NCBI RefSeq assembly: GCF_900005765.1
Contig: NC_041682.1
Span: 185,136-249,135, forward strand
DNA: 64,000 nt
Direction of reading: 5' to 3'
Origin: Plasmodium relictum
Taxonomy: Eukaryota > Apicomplexa > Aconoidasida > Haemosporida > Plasmodiidae
The first letter of the stretch is position 1; each line of letters opens with the position of its first letter. The notes beneath the pieces are model-generated. The model was not told where the DNA came from. It was given only the letters and a program-made list of their open reading frames with translations, and did not search any database. Below, in pieces: positions 12,183 to 24,698 of the stretch. The translations under genes were made by a program, and so were the position numbers.

Positions 12183-12340
12183 CAAAATTAATAATTTTTG
12201 TAATTGTTGACATTTGTATAAAAAATAAATTAAAATAATCCTTTTAATTATAATTGTTATGATAAAAGTTTTTATTATAAATAGTTCTTCAAAAATATTT
12301 TTTAAGCATATTCCAATATTTATATTTTTAGTTTAAAAAG
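10425..12340. promoter_or_regulatory. Divergent intergenic region, PqiA-like gene / coiled-coil gene
   Basis: The two flanking genes start from opposite ends of this 1.9-kb interval, so it should hold both promoters. Most of it is A/T runs. A short GC-richer island at about 11868-11920 contains GTGCAC (11885-11890) followed by an ACACACA run. A (TA)n tract lies at 12132-12179, 160 bp before the plus-strand start. No gene seen. Confidence 0.5.
12132..12179. repeat. (TA)n tract
   Basis: About 48 nt of alternating A and T in the 5' flank of the nine-exon coiled-coil gene. Confidence 0.9.
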
Positions 12341-14135
12341 ATGATTGAATCATTTAACATTCATGATTTAAATAAATTTCGTTTTTCCTTGAGTGAAGAA
12401 AGAATCATTGAAAATTTTACGAGCAACAAAAATGACAATTTTCTAAATTCTATTTCACATCTACCAGAAGACACAAAGAATAGTATACCAAATCATTTAA
12501 ACGGTGAAGATATATCTTTACGAGATAATATAAAAGATAAAAATAATAATATTGGTAATAGTCAATTATGAAAATTGTTTTTTTCTATTTTCAATTTCAT
12601 TTGAATATATATTTTAATGAATAAAAAAAAAAATTGATGCATTTTTACAAATACATATATAAAACAAAATGTTTAAATGGAAATAACCTTTTTTATTCAT
12701 AGAGAAAAAGGATAATAATATTAAAAATTATTCAATTGAAGATTTATTATATAAAGTAAGGAATTTAGAAAATGAAAAGAAATATTTATTGAAATTTTTA
12801 GAAGATAAAAAAAATAAAGAGTTAGAATATATGAAGGCATTAGAAACTCAGGTAAATATAAAAAAAAAAAAAAAATTAAAATCTTTTAGCAAGTGTACAA
12901 TTTAAATAAGAAATATTGAATAAAAAAAGTAAAACTAAAAAGAATTTTAATCTTTTATATTAATTATTTAGGCAGCAATAGTTAACTCTGAGAATAAGAA
13001 ATCTAAGTATTATGAAAATGAATGGTTAAATATGAAATCATTAGAATATTCATTGATGTAAGAAAAAAAAAAAAAATAAAATAAAATAAAAAATTTTAAA
13101 ATTCTGTACATATTTGTTTATTTAGAACAATGATAAAATAGTAATATTTTATATTATGATTAAAATTTACGATTTATAACATTAACAATATATTTTTTTT
13201 TAATTTTTATTCTGTCATTGTTTTTTCATTTTCAGAAATTCTGGTAAAGCACCGTTAAGACAAACATTAGAATTATTTTATGAAGAACCTAATTTAAATG
13301 AAGTTATAAAAAAAAAAAATATATTTTTCGTTTAAAAAAAAATTTTTACAATTAATATTTGATTAAATTCATATATAGAAATTGGGAAGTCTCACGAGAA
13401 CCCAAGAGATATTTATAGCAAACTTAATAGAAGATCATAAAAATTTAATAAAAGAAAGAAGCACAATTTCTAAAAAATATCATGAAGCAGTGGTAATATA
13501 TTTTCTTAATAAAATTTAAAAAAAACAAAAAATTATGTTTCTCTTTTTTTAATTATATCATTTTTGAAAAATATTAATTGTTATATAGGATGCAAACTTT
13601 CAATTATATCAACAAAATGAAATGCTCAAAGCACAAAATTTAAGTCTTCTTGAAAAAAATAAAGATATAATAGATGAAGAAATAGTAAATATTAGATAAA
13701 TATAGCAGGATAAAAAATTATTTGCATTATCAAATTTTTATAAAAACCAATATATATTATTATTTATTTTTTTTTTTTTTATTGGCTTATTTCATAGGAA
13801 ACCAAATTAAAAGCCTTGAATTCATCACTTATATATGTTCAAAAAGAAAACATTGAATTAAAAGGTTACAATGAGAATTTAACGAATTTCAAAATATTAA
13901 CATATATATCAATAATAATATTTTTTCTTTTATTTAGAAATACTTGACCAATATTCCAAGTTAATAGCTAATATAAAGAAATGTTCAGAAGTAAATAAAA
14001 TAAAAAATTTTATTATTTTTTTTTTTGATAAATTTCATTATTCATAATTTTCTTTTAAATTATTATTTTTTTTTTTTTTAGATGAATGATATTATGAAAG
14101 AATTGGATAAATTTAAAAACTATCTATTAATTTAA
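12341..14135 (+). CDS. Coiled-coil protein of unknown function, 9 exons
   Basis: Exons 12341-12554, 12703-12851, 12972-13057, 13236-13302, 13379-13492, 13589-13684, 13798-13864, 13938-13990 and 14082-14135 sum to 900 nt (299 residues), with phases matching at all eight junctions. Most donors are GTAA-type; the ends of exons 4 and 7 use GTTATA and GTTACA. From about residue 75 on the protein is almost wholly heptad-like Leu/Lys/Glu sequence (for example YSIEDLLYKVRNLENEKK and IETKLKALNSS), so an elongated coiled coil is expected. The N-terminal 70 residues are polar and probably disordered. No signal peptide, membrane segment or catalytic motif is visible. Many short exons and a coiled coil are common in Plasmodium centrosome, kinetochore and cytoskeletal proteins, but I cannot name the family. 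It corresponds by position to PFB0670c. Confidence 0.8.
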
Positions 14136-14990
14136 AAAAAGTGATAGCCCTTGTTATATTTAATGATTTTTGAAGCATATTAAATAGAAATAAATATGTA
14201 TTGTAAATAATTAATTATTTGTTTTATGAACTACTAGTTTTAATATTATTATAATATTTTAACTTTTTATTTTTGGTAAATCTTCAACAAATTTAAATTA
14301 CTATAATAATTAATTTTAATCTTTTTTTTTTCTTCTTATTTTTCATAATTTTATATTAACTTAAAAATAATAAACATATATATATAAGAAATAGAGTTAC
14401 TTTTTTTAGGATATATTATATATATATATACCTATATGCTTTTGTATTAAATTAAATAATGTTCAAAAGTGTTATACTTATTGTTGTATCATTTTATTTT
14501 TTAATTATATTTTCTTAATTTGTTTTATAATATTGTTTATTAGCATTGTTAATTTTTTCCTATATTATATTATTGCTTTATTTTGTCATATATACATCCA
14601 AATTTTAATAATTATATAATATGCCTTTTTGGTTTATATATTAATTTTTAATTAATTTTACATATATATGTAAATATATAATTATTAATTTTTTTTTCTT
14701 TTCCATTTTTATTTATAATAACTAATACATTATTTATAATAGTTACAATATATAATAAAATTAATGAAAAATAAATAATATTTTAAAATATTATATAAAT
14801 ATCAATATTATCTGACACATAATACATAAGTTCTTACTTAAATATCGTTTAATACAGAACAGTTTTAATTACATAAAAAAAGTAAATTTATTTTTGCTTA
14901 AATAAATTCTATAAATATATTTTTTATTATATAAATAAAAAAAAAGAAGTAAATATTGCTAATATTTAGTAACATCATTGTTCCTTTTTT

Positions 14991-15047
<57 letters not shown>

Positions 15048-16413
15048 ATTCCATATTTTCAATCTGTCTAATTCTATTTTTCTTCTAATAAAAAAAAAAT
15101 TGTGTATAATATGTTGTAGACACAATTTTTTTTTTATTTAATAATTATTTTTTTTTTTTTCATATTTATTGTTATTAACATTATTCTTTATTTTTTTTAT
15201 CTTAAATCATATATGAATATATGTATATATATTAGTTAATATTATGAAAACAAATAATATTATATTTTGCATTAACGTATTAAGGAGAAATTATTTATAT
15301 TTAATTTTTAAATATTGTTTATTGAGCACTCATAAGCATAAAAATATGTTTTTATTCCATTTCTGTAAATAAGAAATACATCATTACAGAAGAAATAACA
15401 AAATAAAATCAACGAAATATATTATAATACTATGTTATTAATGTAAAAGACTTTTTTTTAGTTATTTCTTTTTATAAATTTTTTTTTTCATTTCTTCCTT
15501 ATAGGAACTAATCAGCTAAAAAGAAAAAAAATAGAATAAAAAATAATAAATCATTTTAAATTTATTAATTACAAAATTTTAAGATACATTGATTTATAAT
15601 TGAACACATCTTTTTAATTTTGTATATAAATAACTAGATTAGGAGAGTAAAAATATAAGAGATGCTATTAATATTATTTAAAATGTTTTTTTTTCTTATA
15701 TGAAGCAAACAAATTATATATCCTACTTTAAAAAATTTTTAAAAGTTTTAAATATCGAGATTGAATTTTTAAAAGAAGTTTTTATTTTTTAAATAAAATT
15801 TCACTTAAATAATTTAAAAAAAAAATAATAATAATAATTATAATAGTAAAAATAAAAAAGGTATGAATGAGTTCTTTTTAAAAAAATAAAAAATTCTGTA
15901 TGCATATAACAAAAACATAAATCATGCATTATAAGTTTTTTATTTAAAATAGACAATAATAAATAGTAAAAAATCGTCTTTCACTAAATTGTAATAAGCA
16001 AAACAACAACAAAAAAAAAAAAAAAAGGAATAAAATTGTATTAATAGTTAATGAACTCTTATAAATAATATAGCTATTAATAATACGAAATAATTTTGAT
16101 GAATTTTTATGCATATAAATAATTATTTAAAAAGATTAAATGTTTAGACATTAAAAAAAAATAAATAAATCATTATTGAAATAAAATTATCTTTATTTTA
16201 TATACTATTTTTTTTTATTTTTCTTTATTTAAAATTAATTATAATTTTTATTGTTGATATATAATTCTCTTTTTATTATAAATTTATTTTATTGAATTGT
16301 AACTTAATGCCATTATATATATTTTATTATTTTTTTAGTTATATTTTCCCTATAATTCTTATATTCTATTATTTTTCTTTTTTCTGTAATTTTTAAGGTA
16401 ATATTATAATTTA
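14136..16413. other. Convergent intergenic region before the kinase gene
   Basis: 3' flanks of the coiled-coil gene (+) and the divergent kinase (-). It is AT-rich, with a (TA)n tract at 14994-15045 and several poly(T) runs. I see no exon-like GC rise, no splice-bounded frame and no RNA gene. Confidence 0.6.
14994..15045. repeat. (TA)n tract
   Basis: About 52 nt of alternating A and T in a 3' intergenic region. Confidence 0.9.
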
Positions 16414-19400
16414 TTATACAAGGTTTGAAAAACAATAATGAATTAATGCCTCTCTAGCATTTTGTATTCTTGTTAAGGGATTAGGATCTAAAAGTCGTAA
16501 ACATAAATCAAAAACTTCAGGATGTTCTTGCCAAACTAAAGGATCAAAATTTGGTTTGGTTTGAGTTAAAATTTTTTTTTTTAAATGAATAGGCATACTA
16601 TTATTAATTTCAAATGGGAAATGACCATCCATTAACGCATATAAAATTACCCCACATGCCCATATATCATTACCTGTAGAAATTATTCCATCTAATGACT
16701 CTGGGGGCATATATGGTGCAGTACCGCATATAATGTCCGATTTTTTACTTGAACAGTTTTTGGTATTAGAAACATTTTCTATCATATCCATATCAATTAA
16801 ACATAAATCACTAAAAGAATTATTTATAGTATGTTTCCTTTTTTTTTTAATGTTATATTTGCTTTTTTTAAATATTCCATCTTTTTCCTCTTCCATTTGA
16901 TGTTTCATGAAAGAACCCCTTTTGATATTATTTAGTGATTTATTCTTATTTAATAAGGTATTAGAATAATTATTACTCATTTCACTAAAATCATAGGAAT
17001 GTTTAAATGTATAATATTTGTTAATCGAAAACTCAGAATGAAAAGAATTCATAGATACAGTTCTACTTGCTTCATATTTGCTACTAAATTCCATTTCACT
17101 GTCCATTTGAAAATTATTATTTTCAAATTTATCGTAAAATAAAGAAGCATAAGAATCCCTCCCATAATTAATTACATCAATCGAATTATTACATATTCTA
17201 TTTCTTTTTTTTTTATCCAATAAAATATTATTTTTTATTAAAAATAAAAAATCCTCCTTAAAATTATTTTTTTTCACCTTTTCTCTTGGCTTTATATAAG
17301 ATGATTTGTCCATTTCAAATAAAAAAGAATCATCTAATCTACAATTATCATAGCCTCCATAGTCAAAAGCTCTTTTTCTTTTTTTTTTAAACATTATATT
17401 TTCAAATTTAATATCTCTATGTATCATATTTTTTGAATGCAAAAAATCTAAAGCTAAAAAAATATTTTTCATTATTAGTTTTATTTCGTATACATCTAAT
17501 GATCCTGGGACTAATGACATGAAATAATCAAGTAATGTAGTCCCTTCACACAATTCCATTATTATACAGTTATAATTCTTATCATAAAATATATCATGTA
17601 TAGTTATAATATTTTTATGCGGATTATCTTTTAGGAATAAATATTTTTTCGTAAAATTATTAACATATAAATCATTAGGTTCTTTCGAAACTATTTTCAT
17701 AGCATACATTCTTTTATCAATTGCATTTATACATTTATATACTTGTGATTTTTTTCCGTAATAAATTAATCCAACTATGTAATATAAATTTTTATAATTT
17801 TTAGAATTTTCTCTCATATAAGGTACTGAATTACTTGTAAAAAAAGTGCAATTTTTTTTATTATATAGTTCATCCTGATTACTAAATATATTTTTTTTCT
17901 TATTTATCTCTTTATGCTTGTTTGGTGTAATTACCCTTTCATACATATCTTTTCGTTTTTTTGTTTCTTCATAATAATGTTTTTTAATACTTTCTTCATT
18001 TTCTAATTTTTTCCTCTTTTCTGCTACCAGTTCATAATTTTGTGCTTTATGTAATTTTTTTTTATTATCTTTTTTATTTTGAATTTCTTCAATATTATTC
18101 TTCATAATTTTATTATTATGTACTATATCTTTTACTTCACCTATTTTAGTATTCATTTCAGTTTCATTATTATAAACTGATGTATCATATGAAAGACAGT
18201 ATGCCATAGAAGTATTATCATTTTTTACTGCTTCTTCTGCTATGTTTTTATTCTGTGAGAATATACTTTTTAAATTTATCTCTTCACAACTTTTGCTTAC
18301 TGCATCGATATGATCTCTTTGTACAAATTTTTCATTTCTATTTGATATATTAAAGTGGTTGAAAAGAAATGATGATGAATTTTTTGATTGATTATTTTCC
18401 TGTTTTTCTTTTGTATTTCTCAGGAAATTTATAAATTCATTTCTCTTTTCATTTTTTATCGTTAGAAAATTTTCTCCATTTCTTTCATTTATGTATGTGT
18501 TATTTCCATTGTTTGCATCTAACATACTTATTTTATTTTTATTATCAGCTTTTTTATTTAGTATATCTTCTTCAGTATTCTTTAACTTTAAAAATGTTAA
18601 AAAATTTTTTTTATCCTTCATAAGTTCTTTTTTTTTTATTGGTAATTTGAAACTCAAACTATTACTATGAACTATACGCATGCGTTTTGTTTTACAGCAA
18701 AAAGAAGCAAATTTATTCTTATAAGCATTTGATCTTTTTTTTTCTACTAAACGTTTTTTTATAACTAATGAAAAATTTTTTTGGTTCATACTATTTATCT
18801 TATGATAATTTCTTTGAGAATTAGTATAACATTTATTATTGTTATATTTAGAAGATATATTTTTATTATCACTACAGCTATCATAATCAATACACATCAT
18901 TTTTTCATTTTCCTTTATCTTAATAGCCTCATTATTAATATCATATGCCTTTTTTTTTTTTATTTTCTTCAATTTTTTACATCTAATATTCTTAAATAAA
19001 AATTTCCTACTTATTTTATTAAATTGATTTTTCATAAAATTAATACAGTTTACTTCACAAAAACTTTTACTATGATAATCTTTTAAAGAAAAATTATTAT
19101 AATATTTTTTATTACATTTGTTATTGTAGCATTCAATGTTACTATTATTTTTATTCCTTTTATTATAAAAAATTTTATTCCTATAAAAATTATAAATATT
19201 GCTACTACCATAATATCTACAATAATTTTTAATTTGATTATTATTTAATGAAAAAACTTTGTTATTGTAATTATTTCCATTTAATAAAGTATTTTCTAAG
19301 CTTCTAATTCTTCTTAAAGGTGTAAAGTGAAAATCTCCAATTTTTAAAATATTAAATATTTCACTATTATATTCTGATAGAAAAAAGCAAGAATTTGATC

Positions 19401-21240
19401 TATGTGATTCTATTTTATTATTATTATTAATAAATTCAGATTTTAAGTCATAAATACCATTATTTAATACACTTTCTTTATAACAAAAAAGTAATTTTTT
19501 ATTTATATCATTCAAAATTTTTATGTTCTTATAATAATTAATACTTGCTTTATTTTTATTTTTGCTTTTCTTTTTTTTTTTATCCTTCTTCCATTTATTA
19601 AAACATTTGTCACACATATGTAATTCATAACTCATTTTTGTTTCTATTATTTGACTTTTTTTAGTCATCTTATTTCTATTTTTTGTATCATCATTATTTT
19701 TTATGTAATAATTAAAGTTATTATTTCTACTAGTTTTCTTTATAAGTAATTCACTCATTAATAATTTTCTATTTGAAGAAAGTAAAGGATCACTATTTAT
19801 TTTTTTATTTATTATCGTTCTCAAAATATTGCTATTTCGAAAATATTTTTTTTCAGATCTATCTAATGTATACCTTTCTTCAGAAAATGTATTTTTTGCA
19901 AATAAAAAAGATTTCTTAATACTGTTCCCCCTTAAATCATCTTCCATTTTAAATTGATTATTAATCATTTTCAAATATGTTTTATCATTTGTATCATATG
20001 TTACATTTGATTTCCCTTTTTCATGTATTTTATAGGTATTTTTATTTTTTAAAATAGCTAAATGTTCTATGTTGCTTGTTAAATCATTATATTCATACTT
20101 ATCATTATTACTGTTATTATCCTTATAATTATTATTACCCTTACTGTTACTTTTAGTTATTACATTTCTTATAATATTATTTTTATTTAAATTACATGAA
20201 TCATTACTAGAAAATTTAATAAAACACTTTGAAAGTTGATTAAAGTTTTGTTCTATGTGGGATTTAGTATTTTCATCACTATATATATTTAAAGCATTTT
20301 TTGAACCTATCGATAAATTTAATTTTTGCTTATTTTCATTACTAATATAATTTTTATCATCATTTAATTTATTATATAATTCTTTTGTAAAACAATTTAA
20401 AACAGTATTTTCTCTGTAGTCATTATGGATATCCCGAATACGCACATTTTCTGATTTAACAAAATTGCTCTTTGTGTTTTCACTATAAATATTATGTTTA
20501 TTTACAAGAAATTCATTTTTATTGCACATTTCTTCATTATATAACCTATATAATTCTATATTTTCATCGGATTCAACATTATATTGGTTAATATTTTCAA
20601 AGCTATTATTCATATATAAATTATAATTTTTATTAACTATTTTGTTCAAAATAAATGAATTCAACTTGTATTTAACAATATATTTTTCATCACAACTAAT
20701 ATCATTCATATTATATTTTTTATTTGTGTCACAATCATTTTTATTTATTAAATTATTGTATTTATAGCAACTGATCAAATTTGTTTTTTGTTTTTCTTGT
20801 TGAATATCATGTTGAATATCACATACCTCTTTATTCATAACAAAATTCTCAAAAGGTTTAGTCTTATCCTTTTCCTTATCATCTTTTAAAATTTCATTTT
20901 CATATTCTGAATCTTCTAATGTGTTTACTTTGTTAAATGAATCATAATCATTATAATTTATAATTTGCTTGTTCATAACATTGGAACAAGCATTTACATT
21001 TAATTCTTCATTATAATTATTGTAATCAAAAGAAATATTATTACAATTACTTTTGCATGCTGTGTCATTCTTACAGTTAGTATATTTTAAAAATTGAGAA
21101 TATTTATCTCTTATATTTTTATTTTTAGTAATTTCATTATTATTATTTAAGTTATCAATATTTTTATTATTGTATCTGATATTTTCATCAAAATATGAAG
21201 TAATCATTTTTAATGTTTTTGACACTTCATAATTATCCAT
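16414..21240 (-). CDS. Large divergent serine/threonine protein kinase
   Basis: Single exon, 1,608 residues. The first 1,140 or so are Asn/Lys-rich and mostly low complexity. The kinase domain fills the C-terminus, with a CAMK-like look. Visible motifs are the AMK lysine (K1182), HRDIKFEN (H1274 to N1281), GTAPYMPPE (near 1508-1516) and DIWACGVILYALMDG. About 190 residues are inserted between the catalytic loop and the DFG position. Several key sites are changed: the glycine loop reads GLIYYGKKSQV with only two Gly, the alpha-C position expected to be Glu falls in FTKKYLFL (Lys), and DFG is DMD (D1483-D1485). The HRD aspartate, loop Asn and metal-binding Asp remain, so activity is possible but atypical. 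It corresponds by position to PFB0665w, annotated as a Ser/Thr kinase. Substrate unknown. Confidence 0.88.
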   Translation of the reverse strand: MDNYEVSKTLKMITSYFDENIRYNNKNIDNLNNNNEITKNKNIRDKYSQFLKYTNCKNDTACKSNCNNISFDYNNYNEELNVNACSNVMNKQIINYNDYDSFNKVNTLEDSEYENEILKDDKEKDKTKPFENFVMNKEVCDIQHDIQQEKQKTNLISCYKYNNLINKNDCDTNKKYNMNDISCDEKYIVKYKLNSFILNKIVNKNYNLYMNNSFENINQYNVESDENIELYRLYNEEMCNKNEFLVNKHNIYSENTKSNFVKSENVRIRDIHNDYRENTVLNCFTKELYNKLNDDKNYISNENKQKLNLSIGSKNALNIYSDENTKSHIEQNFNQLSKCFIKFSSNDSCNLNKNNIIRNVITKSNSKGNNNYKDNNSNNDKYEYNDLTSNIEHLAILKNKNTYKIHEKGKSNVTYDTNDKTYLKMINNQFKMEDDLRGNSIKKSFLFAKNTFSEERYTLDRSEKKYFRNSNILRTIINKKINSDPLLSSNRKLLMSELLIKKTSRNNNFNYYIKNNDDTKNRNKMTKKSQIIETKMSYELHMCDKCFNKWKKDKKKKKSKNKNKASINYYKNIKILNDINKKLLFCYKESVLNNGIYDLKSEFINNNNKIESHRSNSCFFLSEYNSEIFNILKIGDFHFTPLRRIRSLENTLLNGNNYNNKVFSLNNNQIKNYCRYYGSSNIYNFYRNKIFYNKRNKNNSNIECYNNKCNKKYYNNFSLKDYHSKSFCEVNCINFMKNQFNKISRKFLFKNIRCKKLKKIKKKKAYDINNEAIKIKENEKMMCIDYDSCSDNKNISSKYNNNKCYTNSQRNYHKINSMNQKNFSLVIKKRLVEKKRSNAYKNKFASFCCKTKRMRIVHSNSLSFKLPIKKKELMKDKKNFLTFLKLKNTEEDILNKKADNKNKISMLDANNGNNTYINERNGENFLTIKNEKRNEFINFLRNTKEKQENNQSKNSSSFLFNHFNISNRNEKFVQRDHIDAVSKSCEEINLKSIFSQNKNIAEEAVKNDNTSMAYCLSYDTSVYNNETEMNTKIGEVKDIVHNNKIMKNNIEEIQNKKDNKKKLHKAQNYELVAEKRKKLENEESIKKHYYEETKKRKDMYERVITPNKHKEINKKKNIFSNQDELYNKKNCTFFTSNSVPYMRENSKNYKNLYYIVGLIYYGKKSQVYKCINAIDKRMYAMKIVSKEPNDLYVNNFTKKYLFLKDNPHKNIITIHDIFYDKNYNCIIMELCEGTTLLDYFMSLVPGSLDVYEIKLIMKNIFLALDFLHSKNMIHRDIKFENIMFKKKRKRAFDYGGYDNCRLDDSFLFEMDKSSYIKPREKVKKNNFKEDFLFLIKNNILLDKKKRNRICNNSIDVINYGRDSYASLFYDKFENNNFQMDSEMEFSSKYEASRTVSMNSFHSEFSINKYYTFKHSYDFSEMSNNYSNTLLNKNKSLNNIKRGSFMKHQMEEEKDGIFKKSKYNIKKKRKHTINNSFSDLCLIDMDMIENVSNTKNCSSKKSDIICGTAPYMPPESLDGIISTGNDIWACGVILYALMDGHFPFEINNSMPIHLKKKILTQTKPNFDPLVWQEHPEVFDLCLRLLDPNPLTRIQNAREALIHYCFSNLV

Positions 21241-23813
21241 TTGAAAATTAAAGGACTATAAATTATCAAATATTTTAAATTTTCCCTTAATTTTAGAAAA
21301 AGAAAAAAAAAATAATCAAGATTAAAACGATAAAAAATAAAGAAAAATTATAAAAGTTTTAGGTAACACAAATAATAGAATGTTTTATATATCTATGAAT
21401 AACAAAATAAAGCGTGAATTAAAATTGAAATAAATTTTTTATAGTTATACAAACAAATTTATAGGAATAACAAAATATTCAGTCTTCGAAAAGAATTTGC
21501 ATTCAAGAAATATTTCTTTTAAACATTTTTTGAATTCCTTTTACTTAGTCTTTCCCCGATACATACTAATAAAAAATCAAATTTGCTATAGAAATTTGTT
21601 TGCATATTATTCTCTTTATCATTTTTATCCACAAAATTTATAAAAATTATAAATAGTATCTCAAATCATATTAATAAATTTATGCTCAATTCATGATATG
21701 AATAAAATTGGAGCAAAATTTTAAGCCTTAATAAATTAAAGATACTACAACAAAACAAAATAAAAAAAAAAAAAAGAACAAAAAAGTTTAAATAATAAAA
21801 ATTATAATTTTATGTATAAAAAATAAAAAATTAGCATTTTCATAATAAAAATGATAAAACTAATTAGAATATATATCTAATTATATTCGTTATTTGATAA
21901 TTTAGAAATTACACTACATTAATTTTAAAATGCATAACAAAAATGAATATAAAAATAAAAACATCAATTGGTGCAAAAAAGAAAATCGGAGAAACATATG
22001 CACCGTTAACACATTGAAAAAAAAAAAAAGTAATAATTTTTTAATAATTGTCTTAACACAAAATTTATATTTATGAACATATATAATTTAATTTAATTTA
22101 ATTATTTATCATTCTATTTTAAAAATAATTTTATAATAAAAAAAAAAAATATAATAAAAATAATCAAATTTTTTACAACTCTAAAAAAAATAAAAAATTA
22201 TGAAATTATATATATATATATATATATATAATATTTAAAAATTCAACATACTTCTACTGAATAATTTTTCCTAAAAATTAAATATTTCTTTATGATTTGA
22301 TATTTAAAAGCTCATTCTTCACGCAAAAAAAAAAAAAAAATTGTGCTAATAAAAAATTTTTATAAATAAACACCTATCACAATTGATATTTTTAGCTAAC
22401 TAAAAAAACAAAAAAAAATTTTAAAACTTCATCCTAATAAATTTAATTTTTTAAACTTGTGTTCATATATAATAAAGTAAATTTTTAATATAGAATGTAA
22501 AAAATTAATTATGGATTTTTTTTTTTTTTTTTTTACAACATGATTTATAAACAACTATGTAAAATAGTTAACTAAAATAAAATGCATAATTTAAAAATGA
22601 AAAATAAAAAAAAAGGAAAAAATCAAGATATATTTGAAAAGAGTTAACAAAATAAAATATATAGGTTTAATTAGAGAAAATGTGTGCAAAAAAAAAAAAA
22701 AAAAAAAAATAAATTTTAAAATACAAAAAAATTTATATAGCTGTGATGTTTTTTATAACAGTTTACCATACACATTTTCTTATTTTCGTTAATTAATTTT
22801 TCATATGTTCGTATATAAAGTTTTTGTATAATTTTTTTAAAATTAAATTAATTTTTTTAAATTTAATTTAAAAGAGGTTTATAACATCTCTTTATTCTAC
22901 AGTTAAAATAAATTATTATTTATTTTAAAACTAAAATAATAAAAAAAAAGCTAAAAACAAAAATATTAAAGAAAAGGAAGAAAAAAAAAAAACTGATGTT
23001 TTATATGATATTAAAATTATATAAAATATCCTTCTGCTTTTTACTTTTTTTTAATGCAAGTTTTGATTTGCATGTGTGTGTACTTAATGGATAATTTACT
23101 TATGTTGTTTTAATTATTCTTTCATCTTAATTTTATATCAAATCGTCATTTTTTGTTATATTCATGTCACTAAATTGACATCAAACTTCATATATATAAA
23201 TATATATCCATTAGGTATATTATTTCTTGTATATCTTAAAAAAAAAAAAATGGAGCATGTTTATTTAGATATTTATTGTTATTCATATATATTTTAGTAA
23301 TGATATGAATTTACATGTAAAATCTTATACTTATTTCATTAAATTTGAAGATATATTCATTGCATGTATATATTTATTTATTTCCACACATACCTCAAGA
23401 ATAAATCTTTTATGATACTTTTTTGTATATTAATAATATTAAATCAAATTTGTGTTTAAAGAATCAAAACTTTTAATTCAAGATAGTTAAAAAAAATTTT
23501 TATATTATTATATTTTTCAAGAATAAAATAGGTTTTTTTTCTTATAAGTAGTATATGCTTATAAATGAATAATTTTTAATATAAAAATTGATACCATTTT
23601 CCATGTATAATTTTATGTAATATTAAATATATATTATTTAAAATAATCCTTTTTATCTTAACATATATAATAATAATAATGTTGATAATATTAAATGTAA
23701 TTCAGGTACTTAAAAAAATATAAAAATATTAATAAACATAAGATGATAAGGCACAAAAAAAAAAAATTTTTTTAAAGAACTTATATCAGGATTTATACAA
23801 TAACATAAAATTC
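21241..23813. promoter_or_regulatory. Upstream region of the divergent kinase
   Basis: 2.6 kb between two minus-strand genes, with the kinase promoter nearest 21241. It contains many A/T runs, a TA tract at 22207-22231, and a short inverted repeat GGTGCA (21970-21975) / TGCACC (21999-22004). Another small inverted repeat, ATGTCA/TGACAT, lies near 23164-23181. I see no gene, but this is the longest gap in the window, and a small spliced gene or ncRNA could be missed. Confidence 0.45.
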
Positions 23814-24698
23814 TTATTGCCCATTATTTATATTATGTGATAAATAGATAATAGATAAAGTGTTTTTAACTTCTTGCAAAATGATAGGATTATTAATATT
23901 AGATATAAAATACAAGTGTTTTAAAACAAGATAAGGATTTACATTTTTAAAAATTAATAATGACTGAATTTTTTTTAATATTATAATGAAAGGTTCATCA
24001 AATTCTTTGTATTTTAAAAAAAATTGCATACATAAAAATGTATTCCTTATTTCTTTTACATCAACTTTTTGTATAATATTACATATATTTTTAATATGTT
24101 TTTCATCAATTTTTTTTTTATAATTACATAATATTTTTAAAATTATCATTAGTCCTTCTTCTTTAAGTTTAATATTTTCACATCCACTAAATATACACTC
24201 CAAAAGTAAATTACCTATTTCTTTTTTTTTTTGAGAATTTTTTGTTTTTTCAGCACAGACATATAAAGCTATTAAAGATAAATAATCAAGATCACATAAT
24301 TTATTTTCAAGTAAATTCCAAAAAAGGTTTATTAAATTTATGAAATTTGGATCAAATGATATGCTTTTACAATAAGCATGAAACATTACAACTAATTCAC
24401 TTATTACAAATGAATTACTTATTTCTCTTGTTCTTTTGTAAATTAATTCCCATAAATGAGGGTTGTTAATTTTATTTTTGTTTATATCTTCACATGAATA
24501 TGCTAATGCTGTATTATTCATTTTTGAAATACGCCTAATAAGTGCCTCTTCTAAATTATTTATCTCTTCATTAATTTTTATTAAATCAGTTTTATGATGA
24601 AAAATGGAATTTGATGAGAACATACGATTAAAAGAGTTTTTTATTTTTTTATTTAATAAAATTAAATTAATATAAAATTTTCCTGAATAATTTATCAT
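23814..24698 (-). CDS. Helical-repeat protein, possibly organellar RNA-binding
   Basis: Single exon, 294 residues. The N-terminus (MINYSGKFYINLILLNKKIKN) is basic and hydrophobic with no acid for over 30 residues, which would suit a mitochondrial targeting sequence. The rest is a run of short alpha-helical pairs of about 35-40 residues with conserved hydrophobics (for example VISELVVMFHAYCKS, YLSLIALYVCAEK, YLVLKHLYFIS). This resembles the heptatricopeptide-type repeats of apicomplexan RAP proteins, but no RAP domain follows. Such proteins handle mitochondrial rRNA fragments. The resemblance is a pattern impression and the function inference. The gene is head-to-head with LTV1 across 1.06 kb. 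It corresponds by position to PFB0660w. Confidence 0.72.
   Translation of the reverse strand: MINYSGKFYINLILLNKKIKNSFNRMFSSNSIFHHKTDLIKINEEINNLEEALIRRISKMNNTALAYSCEDINKNKINNPHLWELIYKRTREISNSFVISELVVMFHAYCKSISFDPNFINLINLFWNLLENKLCDLDYLSLIALYVCAEKTKNSQKKKEIGNLLLECIFSGCENIKLKEEGLMIILKILCNYKKKIDEKHIKNICNIIQKVDVKEIRNTFLCMQFFLKYKEFDEPFIIILKKIQSLLIFKNVNPYLVLKHLYFISNINNPIILQEVKNTLSIIYLSHNINNGQ

Noticed and set aside
21970-22004. Inverted repeat GGTGCA/TGCACC upstream of the kinase
   Set aside because: Only 6-bp arms with 23 bases between them. This can occur by chance in 2.6 kb, and there is no second line of evidence.
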